Shown here one piece after another: positions 1-9,993 of a DNA stretch of 64,000 nucleotides. The DNA is from Kordia algicida. Lineage in GTDB: Bacteria; Bacteroidota; Bacteroidia; Flavobacteriales; Flavobacteriaceae. A program made the translations under genes and the position numbers. Positions within the stretch are counted from its first letter, which is position 1, and each line of letters starts with the position of its first letter. The stretch is taken from the NCBI RefSeq assembly GCF_051013375.1, contig NZ_CP142125.1; one strand, written 5' to 3'. The notes beneath the pieces were generated by a model. The model saw only the letters and a list, made by a program, of their open reading frames with translations, had not been told where the DNA came from and searched no databases.

Positions 1-1957
1 TTGTAACGAGATTTCCTTTTACACCACGACCTTTGATGCTTAAATCAGCAAAATCAATATCCCATTTCAGCTTTTTGATACTTCCAGCTTGACGCAACAA
101 GATCGTTACAATTTCCGCTTCTCCGTTTGGATTCGCTGAAAAATACGTAACCATTGATCCTTTTGTTCCGCGCGTAAGATCGTATTCTTTTCCACGCGTC
201 ACACTTGTTACGGCAAAACGTTTTATGTAGCTCGGTCCGCCTTTACCATCACGATAAATCATATTGTAAATCGTGCGTTTGTCTTTTTTCTTAAAGATGG
301 CAACATGAATGATGTTTTTTCCGATAAATGTTTTGGAATCTACTTTGGTGACTTGCATTTTACCATCACGCGTAAATGCTATAATGTCATCAATATCAGC
401 ACAATCAGCAACATATTCATCTTTTTTGAGTGATGTTCCTATAAAACCTTCTTCTCTATTTACATAGAGTTTTGTATTACGAATCACAACTTTTCGTGCG
501 TCTACATCGTCAAAAATTCTGATTTCAGTTTTGCGCTCTTTTCCTTCTCCGTATTGCTTTTTTAAGCGTGTAAAATAAGAAACTGCATAATCAATTAAGT
601 TTGCTAAATGATGACGAACTTCTGCAATAGTTTCTTCTAAAGCATCAATTTTTTGTTGTGCTTTGTCAATATCAAATTTTGAAATACGCTTGATTCGAAT
701 TTCCGTTAAACGCGTGATATCTTCTACGGTTACTGCTCGTTTTAAATGAGTAATATGCGGTTTTAGTCCTTCATCAATCGCATTGATAACTCCTTCCCAC
801 GTTTCTTCTTCTTCAATTTCACGGTATATTCTGTTTTCAATGAAGATTCTTTCTAACGATGCAAAATGCCATTGTTCTTGCAATTCACCTAATTGAATTT
901 CTAATTCCGATTTCAACAATTCTACCGTATGATCTGTTGAGCGACGCAACATTTCAGAAACACCAATAAATAACGGTTTGTTATCGTAAATGATACAACC
1001 TAATGGCGAAATAGAACTTTCACAGTTTGTAAAAGCATATAATGCATCAATGGTTTTATCAGGAGAAATGTTATTTGGCAAATGCACTAAGATTTCAACA
1101 TCGGCAGCCGTATTATCTTCTATCTTCTTTATTTTGATTTTTCCTTTGTCATTTGCCTTTAAGATCGATTCTATGAGCGACGTTGTATTGGTTCCAAAAG
1201 GAATTTCTGTAATGACTAAGGTATTTTTGTCTAATTGTGAAATTTTGGCACGAACACGTACTTTTCCACCACGCAAACCATCATTATAGTTGCTTACGTC
1301 CATGATTCCTGATGTTGGGAAGTCGGGATAAATCTGGAAGCGTTTTCCCTGTAAATGCTTAATTGAAGCATCAATCAGTTCGATAAAATTGTGTGGTAAT
1401 ATTTTTGTGGATAAACCAACGGCAATTCCTTCTGCTCCTTGCGCTAATAGCAAAGGGAATTTGACAGGAAGATTGACAGGTTCGTTTTTACGACCATCAT
1501 ATGACAATTGCCAATCTGTAATTTTTGGACTGTATACAACATCTAAAGCAAATTTTGATAAACGTGCTTCAATATAACGAGATGCTGCAGCACGATCGCC
1601 AGTGAGAATGTTTCCCCAGTTTCCTTGCGTATCGATGAGCAAGTCTTTTTGACCAATTTGTACCATGGCATCAGCAATACTCGCGTCACCGTGTGGATGA
1701 TACTGCATGGTGTGACCAACTATGTTGGCAACTTTGTTATAACGTCCATCATCCAAATCTTTCATTGAATGCATGATACGGCGTTGTACAGGCTTGAAAC
1801 CATCTTCGATGGCAGGCACAGCTCTTTCTAAGATTACATAAGATGCATAGTCCAAAAACCAATCTTTGTACATTCCTGTAACTTTGGTAATGGTATCTTG
1901 CGAATTGTTGTTATGTTGCTGATTTTCAGCATGTAATTCTTCGTTATGTTCTTCCAT
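1..1957 (-). CDS. parC: DNA topoisomerase IV subunit A (partial, 3' end outside window)
   Basis: Breakage-reunion subunit of the type IIA topoisomerase that decatenates daughter chromosomes with ParE. Reading the minus strand from the ATG at 1957 gives about 652 residues before the window edge. The winged-helix region carries the HPHGD motif (residues 87-91) and the active-site tyrosine is about residue 128 in AASRYIE. A long helical arm follows, then the first blades of the C-terminal pinwheel. The quinolone-region position equal to E. coli ParC Ser80 is Ala92 and that equal to Glu84 is Asp96. The ATG overlaps the TAA of the upstream small membrane gene, and parE lies just beyond, so the three look co-transcribed. 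ParC rather than GyrA is chosen from the parE linkage. Confidence 0.95.
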   Translation of the reverse strand, partial: MEEHNEELHAENQQHNNNSQDTITKVTGMYKDWFLDYASYVILERAVPAIEDGFKPVQRRIMHSMKDLDDGRYNKVANIVGHTMQYHPHGDASIADAMVQIGQKDLLIDTQGNWGNILTGDRAAASRYIEARLSKFALDVVYSPKITDWQLSYDGRKNEPVNLPVKFPLLLAQGAEGIAVGLSTKILPHNFIELIDASIKHLQGKRFQIYPDFPTSGIMDVSNYNDGLRGGKVRVRAKISQLDKNTLVITEIPFGTNTTSLIESILKANDKGKIKIKKIEDNTAADVEILVHLPNNISPDKTIDALYAFTNCESSISPLGCIIYDNKPLFIGVSEMLRRSTDHTVELLKSELEIQLGELQEQWHFASLERIFIENRIYREIEEEETWEGVINAIDEGLKPHITHLKRAVTVEDITRLTEIRIKRISKFDIDKAQQKIDALEETIAEVRHHLANLIDYAVSYFTRLKKQYGEGKERKTEIRIFDDVDARKVVIRNTKLYVNREEGFIGTSLKKDEYVADCADIDDIIAFTRDGKMQVTKVDSKTFIGKNIIHVAIFKKKDKRTIYNMIYRDGKGGPSYIKRFAVTSVTRGKEYDLTRGTKGSMVTYFSANPNGEAEIVTILLRQAGSIKKLKWDIDFADLSIKGRGVKGNLVT

Positions 1958-2433
1958 TAAGAAATTTGGTTGTTATGCTTTATAACTTTATCTAATGATT
2001 TTTTTAAGGCTCGTTTCTTAGTTCCGCTCAGCAATGAAATGTTGAAACGAACACGCTTTATTTGGTTTGTTTTCGATTTTACATAGATATACAAAAAGCT
2101 AAATAATATATAGTTTTGCAAACGATAACGCTTTAGTTTTTCCTTTGGAAATTCTGCTCTATGTTCCCGATAGTTGATAAAATTTGAAATAAATAATCCT
2201 TTATTTACAAATGTGAGTACATTACCATCGCTGTCAAATTCAAAATATTTAGCTGTACTGTAAAAGATTAGAAAAACAAGCAATAGCATGACAGGAATGC
2301 TATACCACACTCCTACTGTTTTAAAATCTTCACGAAAAAGAAAGAGGTAAAGCATGATTAAAATGCTACCAATTCCTAGAAAAAAGTAGAGAAACGGAAC
2401 CCACTTTTTTGATTTTGCGTTGCTAAACCGCAT
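1957..2433 (-). CDS. small membrane protein between parE and parC
   Basis: A 158-residue protein of unknown function. Two hydrophobic segments (about residues 13-31 and 44-61) precede a basic, beta-rich cytoplasmic-looking half ending in KKSLDKVIKHNN. The layout, a two-helix hairpin plus a small soluble domain, resembles membrane-anchored PH-like proteins, but I see no diagnostic motif. It starts 8 bases after the parE stop and its TAA overlaps the parC ATG, so it is probably translationally coupled to parC. Whether it affects the topoisomerase or is only carried in the operon cannot be told from sequence. Confidence 0.8.
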   Translation of the reverse strand: MRFSNAKSKKWVPFLYFFLGIGSILIMLYLFLFREDFKTVGVWYSIPVMLLLVFLIFYSTAKYFEFDSDGNVLTFVNKGLFISNFINYREHRAEFPKEKLKRYRLQNYILFSFLYIYVKSKTNQIKRVRFNISLLSGTKKRALKKSLDKVIKHNNQIS

Positions 2434-2441
2434 GCTCCCAA

Positions 2442-4298
2442 TTATTTTTCTTCAATAAGATCTAGTTCGACCTTAAGATTGTTAATAATAAATTCTTGTC
2501 TATTTGGAGTATTTTTTCCCATGTAGAATTGCAATAATTCTTCAATGGAAGTTTCTCTGTCTAACATTACGGGATCGAGACGAATGTCGTCTCCGATGAA
2601 ATGTTTGAATTCATCAGGTGAGATTTCTCCCAAACCTTTGAATCGTGTGATTTCTGGTTTCCCGGACAGTTTTTCTATGGCGGTTAGTTTTTCTGCTTCA
2701 CTGTAGCAGTATATGGTTTCTTTTTTATTTCGAACTCTGAACAAAGGTGTTTGTAAGATATACAAATGTCCTTCTTTAATTAATTCTGGGAAAAATTGTA
2801 AGAAGAATGTAATGAGTAACAAACGTATATGCATTCCATCTACATCGGCATCAGTAGCGATTACGATGTTGTTATAACGCAAGTCTTCCATAGATTCTTC
2901 TATGTTTAATGCCGCTTGTAACAGATTGAATTCTTCATTTTCATATACAATTTTTTTGGACATTGCATATGAGTTTAAGGGTTTTCCGCGCAAGCTAAAA
3001 ACCGCTTGTGTATTTACATCACGTGATTTTGTGATAGAACCCGAAGCAGAATCTCCCTCAGTAATGAATAGTGTCGATTCGAGTCTTCTGTCTTTTTTTA
3101 CATCACCTAAGTGAATTCTGCAATCACGCAGTTTTTTGTTGTGCAAGCTCGCTTTTTTAGCACGTTCTTTAGCGAGTTTTCGAATTCCAGAAAGTTCTTT
3201 ACGTTCGCGTTCTGCTTGCAGAATTTTACGTTGTAATTTTTCTGCTGTTTCTGGATTTTTGTGTAAATAATTGTCTAAATATTTACCTATAAAATCATTC
3301 ACATACGTACGAACCGTAGGCAAATCGCCTCCCATATCGGTAGAACCTAATTTTGTTTTAGTTTGCGACTCAAAAACGGGTTCCATTACTTTGATACTAA
3401 TGGCAGAAATGATTGATTTTCGAATGTCAGACGCTTCATAGTTTTTTCCATAAAAATCGCGAATTGTTTTTACAATAGCTTCACGAAATGCTGATTGATG
3501 CGTTCCTCCTTGCGTAGTATGCTGACCATTTACAAACGAATGATATTCTTCGCTGTACTGTGTTTTGCTATGTGTCATTGCTACTTCAATGTCATCACCT
3601 TTTAAGTGAATGATTGGATATAGCATGTCTTCTTGATTGTTGTTGTCTTCTAAAAGATCCTTTAAACCATTTTCTGAGAAGAATTTTTCTCCATTAAAAA
3701 TGATGGTCAATCCAGGGTTTAGATAGACATAGTTACGCAGCATTTTTGCCACGTATTCCATACGGAATTTAAAGTTTTTAAAGATCGTTTCATCTGGAAC
3801 GAACGTTACTTTTGTTCCGCGTCTGCGCGATGTTTCTTCTAGAAATTCTTTGTCTTTTAAAACACCTGTAGCAAATTCGGCTGCACTTGATTTTCCGTCA
3901 CGCGTAGATTCAACCCTAAAATATGTAGAAAGTGCATTAACCGCTTTTGTACCAACTCCGTTTAAACCTACAGATTTTTTGAAGGCTTTGGAATCATATT
4001 TTGCTCCTGTGTTCATTTTAGACACAACATCTACTACTTTTCCTAGTGGAATTCCACGACCATAATCGCGTACAATTACTTTAGTTCCTTGAATGGAGAC
4101 TTCAATAGTTTTTCCAACACCCATGACAAACTCATCAATAGAGTTGTCTAAAACTTCTTTTACTAAAATATAAATTCCATCATCTGCCGAAGAACCATCT
4201 CCCAATTTTCCGATATACATTCCTGGACGTGTGCGGATATGTTCGCGCCAGTCAAGTGTACGTATGTTTTCTTCTGAATATTGTGAGTTTTGCGACAT
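2442..4298 (-). CDS. parE: DNA topoisomerase IV subunit B
   Basis: ATPase subunit of topoisomerase IV, 618 residues. The GHKL ATP site shows EVLDNSIDE (48-56), DYGRGIP (78-84) and GLNGVGTK (111-118). The transducer domain follows, and the Toprim domain has EGDSASG (414-420) and DADVDG (483-488), the acidic metal-binding residues. The tail FYMGKNTPNR matches the conserved end of GyrB/ParE. It lacks the long Toprim insertion of enterobacterial GyrB. It heads an operon with a small membrane protein and parC, which supports parE rather than gyrB. A strong terminator lies about 80 bases upstream, so it should have its own promoter. Confidence 0.96.
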   Translation of the reverse strand: MSQNSQYSEENIRTLDWREHIRTRPGMYIGKLGDGSSADDGIYILVKEVLDNSIDEFVMGVGKTIEVSIQGTKVIVRDYGRGIPLGKVVDVVSKMNTGAKYDSKAFKKSVGLNGVGTKAVNALSTYFRVESTRDGKSSAAEFATGVLKDKEFLEETSRRRGTKVTFVPDETIFKNFKFRMEYVAKMLRNYVYLNPGLTIIFNGEKFFSENGLKDLLEDNNNQEDMLYPIIHLKGDDIEVAMTHSKTQYSEEYHSFVNGQHTTQGGTHQSAFREAIVKTIRDFYGKNYEASDIRKSIISAISIKVMEPVFESQTKTKLGSTDMGGDLPTVRTYVNDFIGKYLDNYLHKNPETAEKLQRKILQAERERKELSGIRKLAKERAKKASLHNKKLRDCRIHLGDVKKDRRLESTLFITEGDSASGSITKSRDVNTQAVFSLRGKPLNSYAMSKKIVYENEEFNLLQAALNIEESMEDLRYNNIVIATDADVDGMHIRLLLITFFLQFFPELIKEGHLYILQTPLFRVRNKKETIYCYSEAEKLTAIEKLSGKPEITRFKGLGEISPDEFKHFIGDDIRLDPVMLDRETSIEELLQFYMGKNTPNRQEFIINNLKVELDLIEEK

Positions 4299-4380
4299 GT
4301 ATTGAAGTAGTATTAGGGTTCGTCGCTAATATACTATTTACTATCAAAAAATAAAACCCGAACGGACTAAATTAATCAAC

Positions 4381-4415
4381 AAAAAGCGCAATATTTTGTG
4401 AATATTGCGCTTTTT
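4381..4415 (-). terminator. strong intrinsic terminator
   Basis: Perfect 15-bp inverted repeat (arms 4381-4395 and 4401-4415) with a 5-base loop. The arms end in A-runs and T-runs on both sides, so it can act in either direction. It lies directly after the stop of the minus-strand gene at 4440-5240 and separates it from parE. Confidence 0.9.
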
Positions 4416-4439
4416 TAATAGGTATTTTAAATATTGTCT

Positions 4440-5240
4440 TTATTCAGACCAATATCTGAGTGTTACTACGATGAATCCGTCGCTTCCTACCAAGCTTTGA
4501 TCGAGCGTTACAATTGCGCTAGATGCACCATCAAAATAACCATCATACGCATCAAAACGATACGTTCCTGCTGGTAAGTTTAAAAAACTGTCATAGTTGT
4601 AACGATCTGTGTAGAAAATTTCGCCTGTGTCTTGGTTTGTTGCAGCGTAACCTGGCAATGTTCCCGCAGGAACTGAAGCACCTGAGCGTTCGTCTACTAA
4701 TTCAATACGAACATTGTATGTTACTGCTAACGATTTAAGATCAGTTGCCTCAGTTTTGATTTCTTTTGCTAATGTAATTTGCGTGTTTAAGAAACCTCTG
4801 ATTTCACGAATAAGTTGTCTTGCTGTACCTCTGTCGTTTTGCTGAATAGCAGTTTCTAATAGAGTACTTTTGTTTCGTACGAAATCTTCGTTTCCTTCTA
4901 TTGTAGAGGCTTTACTTTGAATGCTAGAAGGATCAATGTTGCTGTTTCCTTGCGCCGCTTGCCCGATGTAATAGATTACTTCATCACTGAATTCTTCTAC
5001 AACTTCCATGCTTCCATCCATAATTTGTAGATAGGTTGCCACATCGGCATTTGGATTGTTGTTTACTAAATAATCGACCGTTAGCGTTTTTAAAGCTGCT
5101 TTGACTCTTTTGGCTTCAATTCGGATAACTTCTGCCGAATCGAACGTTTCATCTAAATCATCGATTACAGATTGTTGCGCTTGTGTATTAACGGCAAAAA
5201 ACATGAGTAATGCACTTAATACGAATGTAATTTTTTTCAT
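4440..5240 (-). CDS. secreted protein of unknown function
   Basis: A 266-residue protein with a clear signal peptide (MKK, then a hydrophobic stretch ending near AVNTQA, residues 1-21), so probably periplasmic or surface-exposed. Residues 25-170 are mostly helical, with many Asp, Glu, Ala and Gln. The last 90 residues look like a small beta-sandwich: RIELVDERSG, LPAGTYRFDAYDG and VTLRYW suggest an Ig-like or carboxypeptidase-regulatory-like fold. I do not recognise the family. It is a single gene with its own terminator; about 700 non-coding bases lie upstream. Confidence 0.8.
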   Translation of the reverse strand: MKKITFVLSALLMFFAVNTQAQQSVIDDLDETFDSAEVIRIEAKRVKAALKTLTVDYLVNNNPNADVATYLQIMDGSMEVVEEFSDEVIYYIGQAAQGNSNIDPSSIQSKASTIEGNEDFVRNKSTLLETAIQQNDRGTARQLIREIRGFLNTQITLAKEIKTEATDLKSLAVTYNVRIELVDERSGASVPAGTLPGYAATNQDTGEIFYTDRYNYDSFLNLPAGTYRFDAYDGYFDGASSAIVTLDQSLVGSDGFIVVTLRYWSE

Positions 5241-5938
5241 GAGATACTAATTTTTGGTTATAGCGTAAAAGTACAACCAGAATGTATCTAAATCGTTACA
5301 GTTATATTATAAAAAGATTACTGTTTTCTGTTATTTTTGAAATGATTACTAGCGAAAATTCGACATTACAATTAATACTAAAATTACCAATCGTACTAAT
5401 TACTAAGGTTTACATAGAATATTTTTCCCGAATTCGTGTATTTACAAACAGATTGGCTATTCTTTGATTTTATACCTTGAGTAAGCAAAAATTAATCTTA
5501 ATACATACGTCAGTTCGATATAAATCAATCAATTTATATTTATAGTAATTTTAGAAATAATTCTGCTATATAATTCATTTTTAGGGTTTTATTTTCGTTT
5601 TCTTTGCTTACCCAAAGAAAAGAAACAAAAGAAAGGGAACTTTTCCAGAGGTATTTTTAGTTTTTCTTTTAGAGAAAAACTAAAACCGCATGAGTTTTTC
5701 TAAATTTTAGTTCACCATGCTCTATTTTCAGTTATGGAGTTCATGAATTAACATTTCTCCAAGGTTTCGAAAATTTTTAACGAAAAACTCCTGCTATACT
5801 GCGGAAAAGAAAAGTTTCAAACTAAAATTCTTACGTTGAACTCTCGTTAATACATCGTTTTTTATGATAGATTTGGAAAACAAAAAAACCTTCTAGTTAA
5901 ATTTGAAGGTTTTTGATATTTCGTATGTAAATGTGTGT
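5241..5938. other. 698-bp intergenic region with hairpins, no gene seen
   Basis: No credible coding sequence. It holds a perfect 13-bp hairpin with a 5-base loop (arms 5655-5667 and 5673-5685) not next to any gene end, an 8-bp inverted repeat around 5598-5620 (TTTCTTTG / CAAAGAAA), purine-rich AAAGAAAAGAAAC sequence at about 5615-5640, and the ychF terminator at 5884-5914. The promoter of the secreted-protein gene should lie near 5245-5300, but no clear -7 box was identified. Confidence 0.5.
5884..5914 (-). terminator. intrinsic terminator after ychF
   Basis: 10-bp perfect stem (5884-5893 and 5905-5914), 11-base loop, A/T runs at both ends. It lies 25 bases downstream of the ychF stop on the minus strand. 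Confidence 0.85.
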
Positions 5939-7030
5939 TTATACATTAAAAAGGAAATGCATTACGTCTCCATCATTGACGACATATGTTTTCCCTTCTA
6001 TTGCCAACTTCCCAGCTTCTTTTACTTTTGCTTCTGTTTCATAGGTTACATAATCGTCATATTTGATAACTTCTGCACGAATGAATCCTTTTTCAAAATC
6101 TGTGTGAATAACGCCTGCTGCTTGTGGAGCTGTAGAACCGACTTTAATCGTCCATGCGCGAACTTCTTTTTCTCCTGCTGTGAAATAGGTTTGTAAGTCT
6201 AAGAGTTTGTATGCAGCACGAATTAAGCGAGAAACGCCTGGTTCTTCCAATCCGATGTCTTCTAAAAACATTTGACGCTCATCGTAATCTTCCAATTCTG
6301 CAATGTCTGCTTCTGTTCCAACTGCCAATACAATGATTTCAGCGTCTTCATCTTTTACGGCTTCACGTACTTTTTCTACGTATGCATTTCCAGATTTTGC
6401 CGAAGCTTCATCTACATTACATACATATAGTATTGGTTTTGCTGTGAGCAATTGAAAACCTTTCATTAGTTCTGCTTCATCTTCTGTTACTTCTACAGCT
6501 CTTGCAGAGATTCCTTGCTCTAGTGCATTTTTAAATTTTTCTAGTGTAGCTTGTTCTTTTTGCGCTTCTTTGTTTCCTGTTTTTGCAGCTCGTTTTACCT
6601 TTTCTAAACGCTTTTCAACGGTTTCAAGGTCTTTTAATTGCAATTCAATATCAATCGTTTCTTTGTCACGAATTGGATCTACACTTCCATCAACATGCAC
6701 AATATTATCATTGTCAAAACAACGTAAAACGTGCATGATTGCGTTGCACTCGCGAATGTTTCCAAGAAATTGATTCCCTAAACCTTCACCTTTACTTGCA
6801 CCACGAACCAAACCAGCGATATCAACAATTTCTACTGTTGCAGGCAAAACGCGTTGCGGATTTACCAATTCTTCTAGTTTTTCCAATCTCGGATCTGGTA
6901 CATTTACAACTCCTAGATTCGGTTCAATTGTACAAAAAGGAAAGTTTGCACTTTGCGCCTTTGCGCTTGATAAACAGTTAAATAAGGTTGATTTTCCAAC
7001 GTTCGGTAATCCTACAATTCCAGCTTTCAT
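5939..7030 (-). CDS. ychF: redox-regulated ATPase YchF (Obg-like OLA1 family)
   Basis: Universal P-loop NTPase that associates with ribosomes and prefers ATP. 363 residues, full length for the family. The G1 loop is GLPNVGKST (7-15) and the switch II motif DIAG is at 70-73. The usual NKxD specificity motif is NVDE (205-208), the change that gives YchF/OLA1 its ATP preference. A helical insert spans about 130-185, and a C-terminal TGS domain starts near 280 (TYFTAGEKEVRAW). The gene stands alone, with a promoter-like -7 box upstream and a terminator downstream. Confidence 0.96.
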   Translation of the reverse strand: MKAGIVGLPNVGKSTLFNCLSSAKAQSANFPFCTIEPNLGVVNVPDPRLEKLEELVNPQRVLPATVEIVDIAGLVRGASKGEGLGNQFLGNIRECNAIMHVLRCFDNDNIVHVDGSVDPIRDKETIDIELQLKDLETVEKRLEKVKRAAKTGNKEAQKEQATLEKFKNALEQGISARAVEVTEDEAELMKGFQLLTAKPILYVCNVDEASAKSGNAYVEKVREAVKDEDAEIIVLAVGTEADIAELEDYDERQMFLEDIGLEEPGVSRLIRAAYKLLDLQTYFTAGEKEVRAWTIKVGSTAPQAAGVIHTDFEKGFIRAEVIKYDDYVTYETEAKVKEAGKLAIEGKTYVVNDGDVMHFLFNV

Positions 7031-7403
7031 GTGATAGATAAAAATTTAGTGGTGCAAATATACTATTTATGCGGTGATATTGTAATTTTATTTGGGTTTT
7101 AGTTGCTTTGCTATTAGGTTTTGGATATTTAATATTTTAATACCAAAACATCCAAAACCCAAAACCTAATTTCTCTTGGGTAACAACTTCAAGCTTCTTG
7201 TACTGTATGATATAATCTTAAAATTATAGATTATAAAAAGAATTTAAAGTCATTTTTAGCTTGTATTCTTTGTAATTGACTTCAATAATTGTCACGTTCT
7301 TTGACGTATTGTTTTGCTTCAATTTTGTTAAATACGGTTTTCCCGTTTTGAAATCGATTGTAAATAGTTGATTTTTGTGTTATAAACTAATCAAATCAAT
7401 TTT
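7031..7403. other. 373-bp divergent intergenic region with G/T-rich repeats
   Basis: Separates divergent ychF and the M14 peptidase. At 7091-7190 it carries degenerate TTTGG and CCAAAAC runs forming an imperfect inverted repeat (TAGGTTTTGG near 7116 against CCAAAACCTA near 7160). Similar TTGGGT-rich text recurs at 9930-9970 and 32176-32230. No ORF or RNA gene recognised. Confidence 0.45.
7055..7062 (-). promoter_or_regulatory. putative -7 promoter box for ychF
   Basis: The minus strand reads TATATTTG, an exact match to the Bacteroidota -7 consensus TAnnTTTG, 25 bases upstream of the ychF ATG. No convincing -33 TTG was found at the usual distance, so this rests on one box. Confidence 0.45.
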
Positions 7404-9929
7404 ATGTCCCGATTATCGAAATTTGTATTTTCTGTGTGCTTTTTAAGTGTTTTTATACTGAATGCCCAAAAGAAAGATTTACTTACTTATTATTTACCAC
7501 AAGATGTTACGTACAATAAAAGCATACCAACTCCCGAAAGTGTAATTGGTCATCCTGTTGGAAAATGGCATGTAACACACGACAAGCTGGTGATGTATAT
7601 GAAAGCACTGGCGGAAAGTTCCGATAGAATTATATTGGAAGATCGCGGGAAAACTTTTGAAGATCGTCCATTGTTATTGTTAACTATTACTTCGCCTAGA
7701 AATCATCAAAATATCGAGAATATTCGTAAAGAGCATGTTGCTTTGACGGAAAGTAGCGGACAAAACGCAGCTGTTTCCAATATGCCAATTGTGGTATACC
7801 AAGGATTTTCAATTCACGGAAATGAAGCTAGTGGTAGTAATGCTGCTTTGCTTCTCGCCTATTATTTGGCTGCTGCCGAAGGAACTGAAGTGTATGATTT
7901 GTTAAATAATACTGTAATTTTATTAGATCCTTCGTTTAATCCTGATGGTTTGCAACGCTTTGCAGGTTGGGTAAACATGCACAAAAGCGAACATTTAATT
8001 AGCGATCCGCAAGATAGAGAATACGATGAAGCTTGGCCACGCGGACGTACAAATCACTATTGGTTTGACATGAATAGAGATTGGTTGCCTGTACAATTGC
8101 CAGAATCAAGAGCAAGAATTAAAACATTTCATCGTTGGATGCCTAATATTTTGACAGATCATCATGAAATGGGAACAAATTCTTCGTTTTTCTTTCAACC
8201 GGGAATTCCGTCAAGAACACATCCATTAACACCGCAAATGAATCAAGATTTGACGAAAGAAATTGCAACGTATCACGCAAAAGCTTTTGATAAAATTGGT
8301 TCGTTGTATTATACTGAAGAAAGTTTTGACGATTTTTATTATGGAAAAGGTTCTACATTTCCTGACATTAATGGAAGTATTGGAATTTTGTTTGAACAAG
8401 GAAGTGCACGCGGACACCTTCAGGAGAGTGAAAATGGTTTGTTGACATTTCCGTTTGCGATTCGAAATCAATTCACCGCGGCATTGTCTACATTAGAAGC
8501 TGCCAAAAATATGCGCACTTCTATTCTTCGATATCAACAACAATTTTATGTAAATGCAAGAAAAGAAGCATCAGAAATTAAATCGCGCGCGTATGTGTTT
8601 GGTGATGAGAAAGATGCGGCAAAAGCATATCATTTGGCAGAAATGCTGAAACGACATAAAATTACGGTGCATGAGGTAAAAAATGATTTTACACAGAATG
8701 GAAAAACGTATAAGAAAGGTGCAAGTTATGTTGTGCCTAGAAATCAACGACAAAGCCGATTGATTAATGCGATTTTTGAGAAACGTACACAGTTTCAAGA
8801 TAGTTTATTTTATGATATTTCCGCATGGACATTGCCTTTAGCGTTTAATTTGTCGTACGATAATTTGAGTTCACTTTCAAATGCTGGCAATGAAATTAAC
8901 GAGTTAAAAATGCCAACAGGAACACTAAAAGGAAGTGGAAATTATGCGTATGTTTTTGAGTGGAATGAGTATTACTCACCAAAAGCCTTGGCATTAATTA
9001 AAGCGAAAAAACTGCGTGCAAAAGTTGCCATGAAACCGTTTACATTAGAAGGTACACGTTACGATTATGGCACGATTATGATTCCTGTGCAAAATCAACG
9101 ATTAAGCGCGCAAGAGATGAAGCAGTTTTTAAGCTATGTAGCCAAAGAAAGTCATTTGGATATTACTGCAGTTTCTTCTGGTTTGACCGAGGGAATTGAC
9201 TTGGGAAGTAACAATTTCGAAGCAATCAACGAGCCAAAAATTGCGATGCTTGTTGGTGATGGAATTACGTCGTACGATGCTGGAGAAATTTGGCATTTGT
9301 TCGATCAACGTTATGAAATTCCGTTAACCAAGCTTGATACACGTCGATTTGGACGAATGAATTTAGAGAAATACACACATCTTATTTTACCAAATACATA
9401 TTCACTTCCGAATGATATTACGCAAAAATTGAAAACTTGGGTAAAAAACGGTGGAACTTTGATTGCCTATCGCAATGCTGTAAATTATGTAAGTCGCAAC
9501 AAGTTTATTTCGTTAGATATTAAAAAGACTGGTATTGACGCAAAGAATGTTTCTTTTGAACAACGCCGCGATCATAATGGCGCACAGGTTATTGGTGGTG
9601 CAATTTTTAATACCAAAATCGATCGTTCACATCCTATAAACTTTGGCTATTTGCATGATGAATTGCCAATGTTTCGAAATACAACTGTTTTTATCAATCC
9701 GAATGAAAAAAGTTATAACAATCCGATTCAGTATACCAACAAGCCGTTGTTGAGTGGTTATGTTTCCGAAGAAAATTTAGAGCATTTGAAGAATAGTGTT
9801 CCTTTTCAAACCTCACGAATGGGAAGCGGACGCGTAATTGTTTTTACCGATAATACTAACTTTAGAGCTTTTTGGTACGGAACAAATAAGTTGTTGATGA
9901 ACGCGATTTTCTTTTCAGGGATGATGTGA
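7404..9929 (+). CDS. secreted M14-family zinc carboxypeptidase
   Basis: 841-residue exported metallopeptidase. A signal peptide covers residues 1-21 (ending near ILNAQ). The M14 domain spans about 50-370. Zinc ligands are His138 and Glu141 in the HGNE motif and a third histidine at 253/254 in TDHHEMG; the general base is Glu331 in GILFEQGSARGH. FNPDG (179-182 region) is also typical. The C-terminal half (about 600-720) contains IAMLVGDGITSYDAGE and looks like a class I glutamine-amidotransferase-like fold, as in other long Bacteroidota M14 peptidases. It is likely periplasmic or outer-membrane associated and degrades extracellular peptides. Monocistronic. Confidence 0.9.
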   Translation: MSRLSKFVFSVCFLSVFILNAQKKDLLTYYLPQDVTYNKSIPTPESVIGHPVGKWHVTHDKLVMYMKALAESSDRIILEDRGKTFEDRPLLLLTITSPRNHQNIENIRKEHVALTESSGQNAAVSNMPIVVYQGFSIHGNEASGSNAALLLAYYLAAAEGTEVYDLLNNTVILLDPSFNPDGLQRFAGWVNMHKSEHLISDPQDREYDEAWPRGRTNHYWFDMNRDWLPVQLPESRARIKTFHRWMPNILTDHHEMGTNSSFFFQPGIPSRTHPLTPQMNQDLTKEIATYHAKAFDKIGSLYYTEESFDDFYYGKGSTFPDINGSIGILFEQGSARGHLQESENGLLTFPFAIRNQFTAALSTLEAAKNMRTSILRYQQQFYVNARKEASEIKSRAYVFGDEKDAAKAYHLAEMLKRHKITVHEVKNDFTQNGKTYKKGASYVVPRNQRQSRLINAIFEKRTQFQDSLFYDISAWTLPLAFNLSYDNLSSLSNAGNEINELKMPTGTLKGSGNYAYVFEWNEYYSPKALALIKAKKLRAKVAMKPFTLEGTRYDYGTIMIPVQNQRLSAQEMKQFLSYVAKESHLDITAVSSGLTEGIDLGSNNFEAINEPKIAMLVGDGITSYDAGEIWHLFDQRYEIPLTKLDTRRFGRMNLEKYTHLILPNTYSLPNDITQKLKTWVKNGGTLIAYRNAVNYVSRNKFISLDIKKTGIDAKNVSFEQRRDHNGAQVIGGAIFNTKIDRSHPINFGYLHDELPMFRNTTVFINPNEKSYNNPIQYTNKPLLSGYVSEENLEHLKNSVPFQTSRMGSGRVIVFTDNTNFRAFWYGTNKLLMNAIFFSGMM

Positions 9930-9993
9930 TTTGGGTCTTGGGTCTTGGGTTGCTTTGCTTTTGGGTTTATTTTGAAATTTATAAATATTCAGT

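Noticed and set aside
990..1577. Two plus-strand open frames opposite parC
   Set aside because: The minus strand encodes a conserved ParC; the frames have no domain and are shadows.
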